In this document: one piece after another, positions 21,155 to 28,427 of the stretch
Position numbering within the stretch: position 1 is the stretch's first letter
How the letters are laid out: each line of letters starts with the position of its first letter
Virus record (IMG/VR): IMGVR_UViG_3300005466_000058
Location: 1-28,974 of that record
DNA length: 28,974 nucleotides
Origin: a virus
Strand: one strand, 5' to 3'
The notes under the pieces: model-generated
What the model was told of the DNA's origin: nothing
Database searches by the model: none
Seen by the model: the letters and a program-made list of their open reading frames with translations, nothing else
Made by a program: the position numbers and the translations under genes

Positions 21155-22678
21155 TTACACGCCGGTATACTCCCGCACGCGACGGAGCGCACGCTTGACC
21201 CTATTTTCTGATTGGCCAACGTAGAACCGACCGATGATACTACCTAAATCCTCTGCGACTTCGGGCTCGTCTTGCCGCGCAGCTATCGGCGTCTCATTCG
21301 CCGGTGGAGGCATCACGGCCCGCAACTTCAGGTGAGGCACGTAGGCGCCGGAGTCCACGTAGATTCTCCCGCCCGCGTCCTTCACGTTCACGCAAAAACT
21401 AATATCTTCCCCCGTGAATCCCCACGGAGAGGTGGAAGGAATCGGAGCAAAGGGATTTGCAACGCCGGTGCGAGCTTTGGCACTCGCCGCCGCTTTCCTG
21501 ATCGTTTCGTGGCGCATCAGCACCACTGGAAAGCCCGTCCACTCTACTTCAATCGGGTGACCGTCTTTCGCAATTCGATCCATTTCGGCAAGTGGAATCG
21601 AGACGACCGCCGTATTATCCGGCGTGTACTTGCCGGCCGATATCGTAGTGATGCCCGTTTCTTCGTGCTGGATGTAGGTCCAGCCTGCAATCATATCCAC
21701 CGCTGGGAACGTGTCGAGGAAGTTCACCAGGCGAGCCACAACACCCGGCATAACGATCTGATCGCTATCCATCCACAGAACATACTGGTGATAGTCGGGG
21801 AGCCCGAGCGCCGCATCCGACATCGATTGCCGCGTGACATACACCAGGGAGGTATGCCCGAAAATCGGCGTGACGATCCAGCCTTGCTTGATCAGATAGC
21901 CGAGGGTTTGACCCCACGCGCACACGAAATCTTTAGGGAACGATGAACCAGGGAGACAGACCGCAATGCGCCGCTTGGGTGATGCGAGGCCCGCTCCGTT
22001 CGCCATGGGCTCTTTGATAAAAGGGTGCGAGCCGTGCCGCTGTTCGAAAATCTTCAGCCCGACCTGATACGCTTCAGGCCGATTCTGCCAAGCGTACACT
22101 TCGTCCATTGCGGCCGTCCCGTGCGCCGGGTGAAGATGCTCGAACAAAGGAAGCGTCTTGCGGCAGTCGATTATCACGCCGTCTTTGATCGCTTGCGCCG
22201 TGAAATCGTCATCCCCAAACATCCCCAGGTATTCGGGATAGAAAATATAGCCGTAGCGTTCGTAGTACTTCCGCGTGAGCATCGAGAACGCCATTAGATC
22301 GCGCTGTTCGCCGGAGTTGACCCAAACTACCGCCTCTTCGTCAATGCGATCCCCGAGCACTTCGAGTAGCCGCGTATCCCAGTGTGGAATAGGCTTCAGA
22401 TCGTCTGAAACTGTGATCAGGAATTGTCCGGTGCTTGCCGCCGCCGCCGCGTTCCAGCCGTCCACTGCGCAGCGCCGCCCCTCGTTGAACACTAGAAACG
22501 TCCTAAACCTCCAGACGCCTTCAATCGTCACCTTGTCAGCGTCCACGCCATCCACGCACAGAATGTATTCAACGGCCTGCGGATTATCCGCCGCTTCGAT
22601 CCATTCACGCGCTGCTTTCTCCCATCCCGGTATTCTCCGGGTGGTATGGCAAAGGCTGAAGATGGGACGTTGAGCCAC
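21155..22678 (-). CDS. Tandem GT-A glycosyltransferase, 507 aa
   Basis: Two nucleotide-sugar transferase domains in one chain. The N-terminal domain (1-215) is GT2-like: YILCVDGVDADKV, then ITVSDDLKP with an acidic metal site at 91-93, and GDDDFT at 155-160. The C-terminal domain (235-455) has VLWMDSDQIVMPG with a DxD motif at 304-306, GFTGEDISFC at 420-429 and a late His in YVPHLK. No membrane segment, so it acts in the cytoplasm. It could glycosylate virion proteins, host surface or modified DNA bases; nothing here decides which. GTG 22678 follows the previous TAA directly and has AGGGG upstream. Last gene before the terminator. Confidence 0.85.
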   Translation of the reverse strand: MAQRPIFSLCHTTRRIPGWEKAAREWIEAADNPQAVEYILCVDGVDADKVTIEGVWRFRTFLVFNEGRRCAVDGWNAAAAASTGQFLITVSDDLKPIPHWDTRLLEVLGDRIDEEAVVWVNSGEQRDLMAFSMLTRKYYERYGYIFYPEYLGMFGDDDFTAQAIKDGVIIDCRKTLPLFEHLHPAHGTAAMDEVYAWQNRPEAYQVGLKIFEQRHGSHPFIKEPMANGAGLASPKRRIAVCLPGSSFPKDFVCAWGQTLGYLIKQGWIVTPIFGHTSLVYVTRQSMSDAALGLPDYHQYVLWMDSDQIVMPGVVARLVNFLDTFPAVDMIAGWTYIQHEETGITTISAGKYTPDNTAVVSIPLAEMDRIAKDGHPIEVEWTGFPVVLMRHETIRKAAASAKARTGVANPFAPIPSTSPWGFTGEDISFCVNVKDAGGRIYVDSGAYVPHLKLRAVMPPPANETPIAARQDEPEVAEDLGSIIGRFYVGQSENRVKRALRRVREYTGV

Positions 22679-22963
22679 TTACCGTTTCCCCTTCTTTGCG
22701 CCGCGCTTGCCCTTGCCTACAACACTTACTGTCTTGTCCGGATTGACTCGTATTGTGCCGCTGAAGTTGCGGAGACGGACTGACTTCGCGGGGTTACCAC
22801 GCTTCGATGGGACGACCGAGGCCGCTACGCCTTGAACGTGGCCCGCCGCACCGACTTTGTGAATATCAACGGATCGACCGTACGCGTTGGCAATCGCTTT
22901 GGCTTTCTTCCGCGCCGCTGCGATACTCTTAAATGGCCCAAACACTCCAACCTGATAGGGCAT
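22679..22963 (-). CDS. Basic protein with NP motifs, 94 aa
   Basis: An N-terminal alpha/beta unit (MPYQVGVFGPFKSIAAARK, ANAYGRSVDIHKVG) looks like a small SPOR-like or dsRNA-binding-like fold; this is uncertain. It is followed by a basic C-terminal half with RGNPAKSVR and RVNPDKTV, ending in KGKRGAKKGKR. The N-P motifs match those in the proteins on both sides. TAATG overlap with the gene before. Probably a nucleic-acid-binding virion or accessory protein. Confidence 0.65.
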   Translation of the reverse strand: MPYQVGVFGPFKSIAAARKKAKAIANAYGRSVDIHKVGAAGHVQGVAASVVPSKRGNPAKSVRLRNFSGTIRVNPDKTVSVVGKGKRGAKKGKR

Positions 22964-24951
22964 TATTGATTGATCCCCTCTGCTAGAATTTCGTACGATC
23001 CGCCCGAGAATTCCAACTGCTTATCCAGTACCCGGTAGATCAGATCGGGATACCGCGCGACTCGCACTGTGACGTGCTGGCCGTCCTGATTCACCATGCG
23101 GAATTTATGTGTGTAGACCGCCGTTCCGCCTTCACTTCCAAGATGCGTCTTGGTGGTGAAGTAGTCGATTTTTTCGACCTTCCCTAGCGTCTCCAGTTCG
23201 TGAGGCTTGGAGATTCCGAAGTCTTTCAAGTTAACGGCCTGATCCCCGCCTTCAACAAATAACTGATTTCGCTTTTCGTTGAACGCGAGCAGCGTCTTTT
23301 GCTTCACATCCGACCCGGAATAGAATCGGATCGTCACGCGAGCTTTCCCGTCCACTGTTTTAACTACCAGTTTCCGCAGAGTCCCAGCGCCGGCCAAATG
23401 CCGGTGTACGTGTACTTGCCGCTTGACGGTCACGAACTCCTGAGGGGGTGCGCCGTGGAAGTCTTCGTAGGCTTGCGCCGCCGCGCTTGCAGGATTGCGC
23501 CGAAACTCTGCCGTTGCTTTCCGCGTAATAGCGTCCCGTTTTTTGATCAACGCGAGCAACTTTGCCGGAGACTTCGTGCGAGACATTGCCGCCGTGATCG
23601 CATCCACCTGTTCATCGTAGTTGGGACGTTGACGACCAATGCGAGCGCCGCCGATCACGGGCCGAGGATTGGATTGCAGCGCCTTCAATTTCCGCTCTAC
23701 CACAGGCCGCACCATTTTGAGCGCGTCACACTTCGACACGTACCCGGAGACCGTATACCAGTCCGTGAATTCCGGCGTGGTGACATGAATGCTAGTCTTA
23801 TTCGAGCCGCGATCGTACGTCACATCGCCAATCGCAATGCGAGCCCGAGAATTGCCCCGCGTTGCCGCCTTCACTAACTTACTGCCGTACTTTGCTCCGG
23901 CCCCTACCGCCGCTCCTGTAGCGGCATACCCCAGGTAGTCATTGACTGCGCCGATGGCAGCAGCGGGAATTGGATTGCGCTTCGATGGCCGTAAATCATC
24001 AAGCGTGGTCCACGTCTCAAATCCTGCGTCCCACTTTACCCGTGCCTCTCCAGTCTCTTTATTGACCTCAACGACTTTGCCGGAGTACTCGCCCATTCTT
24101 GAACCAGGCGTGCCCTGAGTTACCCTCTGACCCACCTTCGCAGGATTGCCGCGCCGCTGGGACTTCCGCGATGCAATCTCCCGCGCGAAAGACGAACGCT
24201 TTGCCGGGGGAGTCGCCCGAATCATTGCCACCGCTTCAGGAACGCTCATTTCGTTACCGGCAAGCGGGAACAAGGAACCCTGTCCCCTGTCTTTGTGCGG
24301 GGTAACTACCGATACCGCCGTGAGCCACTGCGCGAGCGTCTTTGCTCCGCCTGAAGTCGGATTGTACTGATTCGTTTTGGTGCCCATGCGAGCTTTCCGC
24401 ATCACGTTGGCCTTCACGACGTTACAGGAACGGCAGGCGTACATCAGATTTTCGGGAGCCGCGTCTACTTCGCGCCCGTTGATGTGTTCAACATCGAGAC
24501 GCCCACGCCGAGCGCCACAGTACCCGCAGAGTTTTGGACCTTCCGGCATATTCCGGTGCGCCCGATACCGATTGCCCCTGTCTGTGATCTTGCCGCCGTT
24601 GGTCCGCAAGAGATCCCCGAAGATCCCTTGTACCGCGTCAGGTTTGAGTGACTTCTTTGCAAGCCGCTCTGTTTTCGCGATTTCTTTTGCCCGCCTCAGG
24701 CCTTGCTTGATGTTATCCGTTGCTTCACGGTCATCCATCCCGAGCCGGTAAGCATCCCCGAGACGATCCAACACGCCTTGCGATCGATCCGTGAGCCGTT
24801 TGGATTCCAGCCATTCGCGGAAGTCTTTACCCCGATACCCTGCTTCACGCGCCTGCTTCGAAGCGCTGGAAATTGTAAGCGAACTCCTGCGAGTTCGCGA
24901 GGGCGCCGCCGCCTTCGAACCGAACCCGAAGATATTCGCTTGCCGCTTCAT
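22963..24951 (-). CDS. HNH-nuclease multidomain protein with NP-motif linkers, 662 aa
   Basis: Residues 1-130 are basic and helical. The HNH domain follows: CGYCG at 142-146, LDVEHINGR with the catalytic His at 156, and CRSC at 173-176, four Cys holding one zinc. Then, separated by N-P motifs at 269, 326, 428 and 486, come an SH3- or KOW-like beta unit (SGKVVEVNKETGEARVKWD), a Gly/Ala-rich apolar unit (LGYAATGAAVGAGAKYG), a small alpha/beta unit, a helical unit, and a C-terminal domain starting AQAYEDFHG and containing FVEGGDQAVNL. The last domain type recurs in uncultured phage proteins. It reads like a set of joined modules. ATG 24951 overlaps the preceding stop (ATGA); 40 upstream residues lie inside that gene. 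Confidence 0.8.
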   Translation of the reverse strand: MKRQANIFGFGSKAAAPSRTRRSSLTISSASKQAREAGYRGKDFREWLESKRLTDRSQGVLDRLGDAYRLGMDDREATDNIKQGLRRAKEIAKTERLAKKSLKPDAVQGIFGDLLRTNGGKITDRGNRYRAHRNMPEGPKLCGYCGARRGRLDVEHINGREVDAAPENLMYACRSCNVVKANVMRKARMGTKTNQYNPTSGGAKTLAQWLTAVSVVTPHKDRGQGSLFPLAGNEMSVPEAVAMIRATPPAKRSSFAREIASRKSQRRGNPAKVGQRVTQGTPGSRMGEYSGKVVEVNKETGEARVKWDAGFETWTTLDDLRPSKRNPIPAAAIGAVNDYLGYAATGAAVGAGAKYGSKLVKAATRGNSRARIAIGDVTYDRGSNKTSIHVTTPEFTDWYTVSGYVSKCDALKMVRPVVERKLKALQSNPRPVIGGARIGRQRPNYDEQVDAITAAMSRTKSPAKLLALIKKRDAITRKATAEFRRNPASAAAQAYEDFHGAPPQEFVTVKRQVHVHRHLAGAGTLRKLVVKTVDGKARVTIRFYSGSDVKQKTLLAFNEKRNQLFVEGGDQAVNLKDFGISKPHELETLGKVEKIDYFTTKTHLGSEGGTAVYTHKFRMVNQDGQHVTVRVARYPDLIYRVLDKQLEFSGGSYEILAEGINQ

Positions 24952-25169
24952 GCCCGAGCCGCCGCCCGCACTTTCCGACTCACCGCACGCCCCGCCCGCT
25001 TCGTAGTCGAAGTTACCGAGATCAAAACGTACAGGCCGATTCCAACCGCCAACCCTTCCGGCCAACCCCACTGCGTGAAATCGAGTCCGCTTTCAAAAAG
25101 TCCCAGGCCCTTCACTCCATACAAGCCGCAGGGAGGTGGCACGGATGGACTGCCGTTCGAGACGTACAT
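24948..25169 (-). CDS. Tail-anchored small membrane protein, 73 aa
   Basis: Starts MYVSNGSPSVPPPCGLYGVK at an ATG overlapping the preceding TGA (TGATG). A single hydrophobic stretch (WPEGLAVGIGLYVLISVTS) is followed by a strongly basic tail (KRAGRAVSRKVRAAARA), which would face the DNA side of a membrane. A longer frame to 25337 overlaps two genes and was rejected. Same design as its neighbours: Met-Tyr start, Pro/Gly arm, one helix. Confidence 0.6.
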   Translation of the reverse strand: MYVSNGSPSVPPPCGLYGVKGLGLFESGLDFTQWGWPEGLAVGIGLYVLISVTSTTKRAGRAVSRKVRAAARA

Positions 25170-25330
25170 CAGCGCACCCCTCGATACTTCGATGACTCCA
25201 GCCATTCCAGCGCGGCCAATGCAAACGCCGCCGCCGTCAGTCCAATAAAGCAAGCGCCGGAGTTCAAGACGACCATTCCCAGCAAGAGAATCAGGCAGAG
25301 ATAGAACAGCAGCAAGCGTAGGAGCCTCAC
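25169..25330 (-). CDS. Small two-helix membrane protein, 53 aa
   Basis: GTG start overlapping the previous stop (GTGA). Two hydrophobic segments, LLLFYLCLILLLGMVVL and GACFIGLTAAAFALAALEW, are joined by a very short turn (NS), and the end is charged. A longer frame to 25411 exists, but the junction favours the shorter form. Predicted to be a membrane hairpin; role unknown. Confidence 0.6.
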   Translation of the reverse strand: MRLLRLLLFYLCLILLLGMVVLNSGACFIGLTAAAFALAALEWLESSKYRGVR

Positions 25331-25623
25331 CGTCCATACCTCCGTGGACCGCTCGATGGGAAAATCATTACCGCGACCAACCCCACTACTCCCAAGCCAA
25401 TCCACAACCACGGAATATCACTTGGGAAGCCAGAACGATCATTCGGCAAGATTGGATCGACGCCAGCCGGCGCATCCGGATTTGATGGATCTACCGCCCG
25501 CGGGCGAACTGGGAGTGTAGAGCCGGGTTGCCAGCAGATTCCCTCGAATAAGTTAGACCACGCATCGCAGTCGATCACGTTGCCGCCCGATCCGAGTTTA
25601 GGCGTGTATCCCAGGCCGTACAT
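25327..25623 (-). CDS. Tail-anchored small membrane protein, 98 aa
   Basis: Starts MYGLGYTPKLGSGGNVIDCD. Two Cys (VIDCD, GICWQ) could form a disulfide. A Pro/Asp-rich spacer (AVDPSNPDAPAGVDP) leads to a helix (IPWLWIGLGVVGLVAVMIF) and a short basic end. The start is a TAATG overlap. Part of the run of similar proteins across this operon. Confidence 0.65.
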   Translation of the reverse strand: MYGLGYTPKLGSGGNVIDCDAWSNLFEGICWQPGSTLPVRPRAVDPSNPDAPAGVDPILPNDRSGFPSDIPWLWIGLGVVGLVAVMIFPSSGPRRYGR

Positions 25624-25889
25624 TAACCGGCCCTCCGTGAAGGAACTGGAACCGACAAGAGTTGCTGGACTAATTGCAATTCTTCCGGCGAGAGCGCGCG
25701 CCGCGACACGCCCAACTTACGAATCTGCTTTGCCGCCGCGTCTTTTACGTAAGGTTCTAACACGTCCCAAAGTTGAGGTGAGCGAGGCTGCACCAGCAGC
25801 TTTACAGACCGCTCCACAATCCCGGAGAGCAGGACATCAACCCGCCCCTTCGGATTGGGCATCACCGCGACTTTGGTACGCCGCTTCAT
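25623..25889 (-). CDS. Basic protein with an NP motif, 88 aa
   Basis: Begins MKRRTKVAVMPNPKGRVDVL, with the N-P motif following a basic start as in the larger NP proteins. The rest is helical and soluble (LWDVLEPYVKDAAAKQIRKL), with PEELQLVQQLLSVPVP near the end. ATGA with the zinc ribbon before it and TAATG with the gene after. Upstream in-frame residues to 26006 lie inside the zinc ribbon gene and were rejected. Function unknown. Confidence 0.6.
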   Translation of the reverse strand: MKRRTKVAVMPNPKGRVDVLLSGIVERSVKLLVQPRSPQLWDVLEPYVKDAAAKQIRKLGVSRRALSPEELQLVQQLLSVPVPSRRAG

Positions 25890-26011
25890 TTGATTTCTAC
25901 GTTCTTGCACTTCGGACACTGATACAAATCTTCCCGCCCATGCCCGGTATCGCTGCCTTCGCGGATATTGCCCTTTCGCTCCATTTGAGTCCCGCAGTCC
26001 GGACACTTCAT
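25886..26011 (-). CDS. Zinc-ribbon miniprotein, 41 aa
   Basis: Below usual length limits. MKCPDCGTQMERKGNIREG followed by YQCPKCKNVEIK gives two CPxC pairs about 28 residues apart, a textbook zinc ribbon. ATGA overlaps on both sides make it certain as part of the operon. Probably binds nucleic acid or a protein partner. Confidence 0.75.
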   Translation of the reverse strand: MKCPDCGTQMERKGNIREGSDTGHGREDLYQCPKCKNVEIK

Positions 26012-26253
26012 CGATTCGAAATTACCTTCAAGAGCAGGATGCCCGCCGCCGCCGCAAGGCCGATCTTGATCCAGTCCGTACGCTCCGAGTAAACTGATTT
26101 GCCCGTTGCCAAATCCGTGTAGACCGTTTCATCCGGCGTCACAGTTACCGACTCGCCGCAGTTCGGAATATTGATCGTCTCGCCCGTTGCCGGATTGACG
26201 ATCGAGCAGGCCCCCAGGCCGCGGCCCCTCACGCGCTTTGCAGGTCGATACAT
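26008..26253 (-). CDS. Tail-anchored small membrane protein, 81 aa
   Basis: MYRPAKRVRGRGLGACSIVN starts with the Met-Tyr and basic arm. A beta-prone middle (NPATGETINIPNCGESVTV, TPDETVYTDL) follows, then one C-terminal helix (DWIKIGLAAAAGILLLKVI) and SNR. Two Cys may pair. The ATG is directly after the preceding TAA, and the TGA overlaps the zinc ribbon start. Confidence 0.65.
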   Translation of the reverse strand: MYRPAKRVRGRGLGACSIVNPATGETINIPNCGESVTVTPDETVYTDLATGKSVYSERTDWIKIGLAAAAGILLLKVISNR

Positions 26254-26706
26254 TTACCCGCGCCTCCGGATTCCATAAAGCCCGCCGCGCATCGCGCCAT
26301 ACAGTTCCCCGTAGCACCCGAGCCCCGACAGGCCCAGATTCGACTTCAGATACGGAGCCATCGCGCCCCAGTAGTTCGCGAGCGTCATAGGCACGGAACG
26401 ATCCCAACCCGCCGCCGTGAACACGTCCGTGGGCGAGGGGGGAGTTTTGCCCGCTGGAAGTTGCCCCGCTAGGTAGAAGTTAAATTGATCTGCCGTGTAG
26501 GGCGTGCTGCCGACTGCCGCCGCCAAACGCTGATAAATCGCATCGAGCGAGTTGAACGCGACACCCGGCGTCGATCCCCCGGTAGTCGTTGACCCCTGTG
26601 TGCCCGTCGTAGTCGCCGTTGCCGGTGTCATCCCGCTGATGTATTTCCACGCGAGATATCCCACCCCTGCAAAGATTCCGACTTTCAGAAGTCCGCTATC
26701 GGCCAC
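26254..26706 (-). CDS. Membrane-anchored protein with C-terminal Gly/Tyr tail, 150 aa
   Basis: An N-terminal helix (LLKVGIFAGVGYLAWKYIS) is followed by a Thr/Gly-rich linker (PATATTTGTQGSTTTGG) and a helical domain (LDAIYQRLAAAVGSTPYTA, then WDRSVPMTLANYWGAM). The C-terminus is LGCYGELYGAMRGGLYGIRR. The GTG at 26706 overlaps the previous stop by 11 bases and has a G-rich site; an ATG at 26790 would give 178 aa but overlaps by 95 bases. The GCYG and LYG motifs recall the end of the protein at 19515. Confidence 0.6.
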   Translation of the reverse strand: MADSGLLKVGIFAGVGYLAWKYISGMTPATATTTGTQGSTTTGGSTPGVAFNSLDAIYQRLAAAVGSTPYTADQFNFYLAGQLPAGKTPPSPTDVFTAAGWDRSVPMTLANYWGAMAPYLKSNLGLSGLGCYGELYGAMRGGLYGIRRRG

Positions 26707-27478
26707 GGCCACCCCCAAAGAGAAAGATTGCTCCGGCCCCGCCTGCGAGCCAACCCCACCAAGGAATCGCGGAGAGGTCGAATCCGCCAAACGACAACGC
26801 GGCCGGCGGATCAGTCTGTAACTGTGGCGGAGGTGTAGTCTGATTCGCCGGTGGAGGGGTGGTAGTTTGCGCCGGAGCCGGTTGGACTACAAACGAAAAC
26901 CCGCCCGCAGAAATTCCGCCCACAGACCATTGCTCACCCCAGGAGCCTACATCACCAGCGTTGATTGTCCCCGACAGAGAAAAGTTGCCGCTCGAATCCG
27001 AGACGCCCATCCGATTGGTATCGGAACCGCCGTTCTTTCCACCCATCACATAGACCGTTGAGTTCGGACGCCCGCCCGTGATTTGAATTGCCCAAGTGTC
27101 GCCGGGATACAGGACGTTTCCGCCGCGTGAGTTCGTGAACGTCACGCGCGGCGAATAATTCACCAAGTTAAGATCCTGCGTGGGAGCCTGAGACGTGTAG
27201 GTTTGTTGCCGTGCAACATAATCCGGAACTACCACGCTTGTTCCTAGATAATCCGCTCCATGCCCCGTATCGATCCAACCCGTACTTGTCGGAGTGCAGT
27301 AGCGCCCCGTAATGGGATCTTGTTTCGCTTCGTTCCGCTGGACACACGCCCACTGTTCCGAAACGCTGGAAGCCGCGCCGCAGTTTTCAGGCTCGCACCC
27401 GGCGAGTCCAATCCGACCGAGGCCGCGCAGTCCAAGCCCGACGTAACGAGGCCGTAATCGCTTTCGAGTTGTGATCAC
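26696..27478 (-). CDS. Ig-like-domain tail-anchored protein, 260 aa
   Basis: A basic Gly-rich start (RKRLRPRYVGLGLRGLGRIG) is followed by a Cys-containing region (CEPENCG, WACVQR, YCTPTS). A beta-sandwich follows (about 107-195): VTFTNSRGGNVLYPGDTWAI, STVYVMGGKNGG, SGNFSLSGTINAG, and FSFVV. A Pro/Thr/Gln linker leads to a single C-terminal helix (WWGWLAGGAGAIFLFGG). The extracellular-type domain on a stalk suggests surface display or a spike. GTG start overlapping the previous stop (GTGA). Confidence 0.65.
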   Translation of the reverse strand: MITTRKRLRPRYVGLGLRGLGRIGLAGCEPENCGAASSVSEQWACVQRNEAKQDPITGRYCTPTSTGWIDTGHGADYLGTSVVVPDYVARQQTYTSQAPTQDLNLVNYSPRVTFTNSRGGNVLYPGDTWAIQITGGRPNSTVYVMGGKNGGSDTNRMGVSDSSGNFSLSGTINAGDVGSWGEQWSVGGISAGGFSFVVQPAPAQTTTPPPANQTTPPPQLQTDPPAALSFGGFDLSAIPWWGWLAGGAGAIFLFGGGRGR

Positions 27479-28191
27479 GTGAGCCCCCAGATAACCAGGC
27501 CAGCGCCCGCCAGTAAGAGCAGCGCCATAGTCGGAGATTTCTGCGCAGCGGAAACAACCGAACTCACCGCGTCAGAGGCTTGCGCCGAAATCGAATCGTC
27601 AACTACGTTCGCATCGTTTGCAATCGGATCGTAGTAGCCAAGGAACCAATTCCAGCATTGCCCCGAGGCATCGCGCCACTTACACGCGCCCCGCTCCCGA
27701 TCCGAAATACAGCGCTTGCCGGCGTCCCCCGTTGCAGGATCACTACACATTTGCTCCAGCCGAGCCCAGATCACATTGAAGTTCGAGAGCGCCGTATTGT
27801 TAGCCGATCGAGGCCGCGGAGTCGGAAGCGCCATGTAAGCATCGAGATTCTGCTTTAGCAGTTGCTCCGCTTGATTCGCCCACTGGGAAGTGACCACGCA
27901 TGTTTGCCCGCATCCCGAGTTGCGAATCAGGTAGGTGATTGCTATTGTGGCCCCGACCAGCGCCGCGCCGATGATCGGAACGGCCAGGCTTGCAGACATC
28001 CCAAGGATTGAGGCCGGTGCTCCAGTCGCCGCCGCTACAGTTGCCGCGTGAGACGCGAGCGCTCCCGTTAGAATCGGAGTACCCAAACCGGAGACCGCGC
28101 CTACCGTTTGCGCCGCATCCCCCATGCCGCGAGGATAGAACCCGCCCCACGTCACAGCGTCCGGAGGTGTTTGAGCAACGGGCATGTACAT
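27475..28191 (-). CDS. Membrane protein with a conserved Cys-rich domain, 238 aa
   Basis: MYMPVAQTPPDAVTWGGFYP is the Met-Tyr arm. An apolar region (LAVPIIGAALVGATIAITYL) precedes a six-Cys helical domain (GCGQTCVVTSQWANQAEQLL, FNVIWARLEQMC, CISDRERGACKWR, QCWNWFLGYYDPIA). A C-terminal helix (MALLLLAGAGLVIWGL) ends the chain. The WNWFLGYYDPIA-type end of this domain is familiar from uncultured phage proteins of unknown function. Disulfides suggest exposure to the periplasm or outside. TGATG overlap with the gene before. Confidence 0.65.
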   Translation of the reverse strand: MYMPVAQTPPDAVTWGGFYPRGMGDAAQTVGAVSGLGTPILTGALASHAATVAAATGAPASILGMSASLAVPIIGAALVGATIAITYLIRNSGCGQTCVVTSQWANQAEQLLKQNLDAYMALPTPRPRSANNTALSNFNVIWARLEQMCSDPATGDAGKRCISDRERGACKWRDASGQCWNWFLGYYDPIANDANVVDDSISAQASDAVSSVVSAAQKSPTMALLLLAGAGLVIWGLT

Positions 28192-28427
28192 CAGCCGACT
28201 CCGACCTCACTTGCGTGAAACCGCTCAGAATGCCGCACATCTGACCGAATCTTCTCGAACCGAAGAATCTCTGCCCTTATTGCCGTAGCTAACTTAATCC
28301 GCTTCTGATCCGCGCATCCTGCGTCCACTGTTTCGGGGCCGGTGATTTGACAACCCTCCAAGGCGAGCGCTTCGCCAAGCCACCTTAGCAGACAGTCGGC
28401 TTCGGCTTGTGTAAGCGTGATTTTCAT
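28191..28427 (-). CDS. Small helical hypothetical protein, 78 aa
   Basis: MKITLTQAEADCLLRWLGEA is an amphipathic helix start, with further helices (KRIKLATAIRAEILRFEKIR) and a His-rich end. No membrane segment. Junctions ATGA and TGATG on either side. The only soluble protein among the membrane genes of this stretch apart from the zinc ribbon and the NP protein. Role unknown. Confidence 0.6.
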   Translation of the reverse strand: MKITLTQAEADCLLRWLGEALALEGCQITGPETVDAGCADQKRIKLATAIRAEILRFEKIRSDVRHSERFHASEVGVG

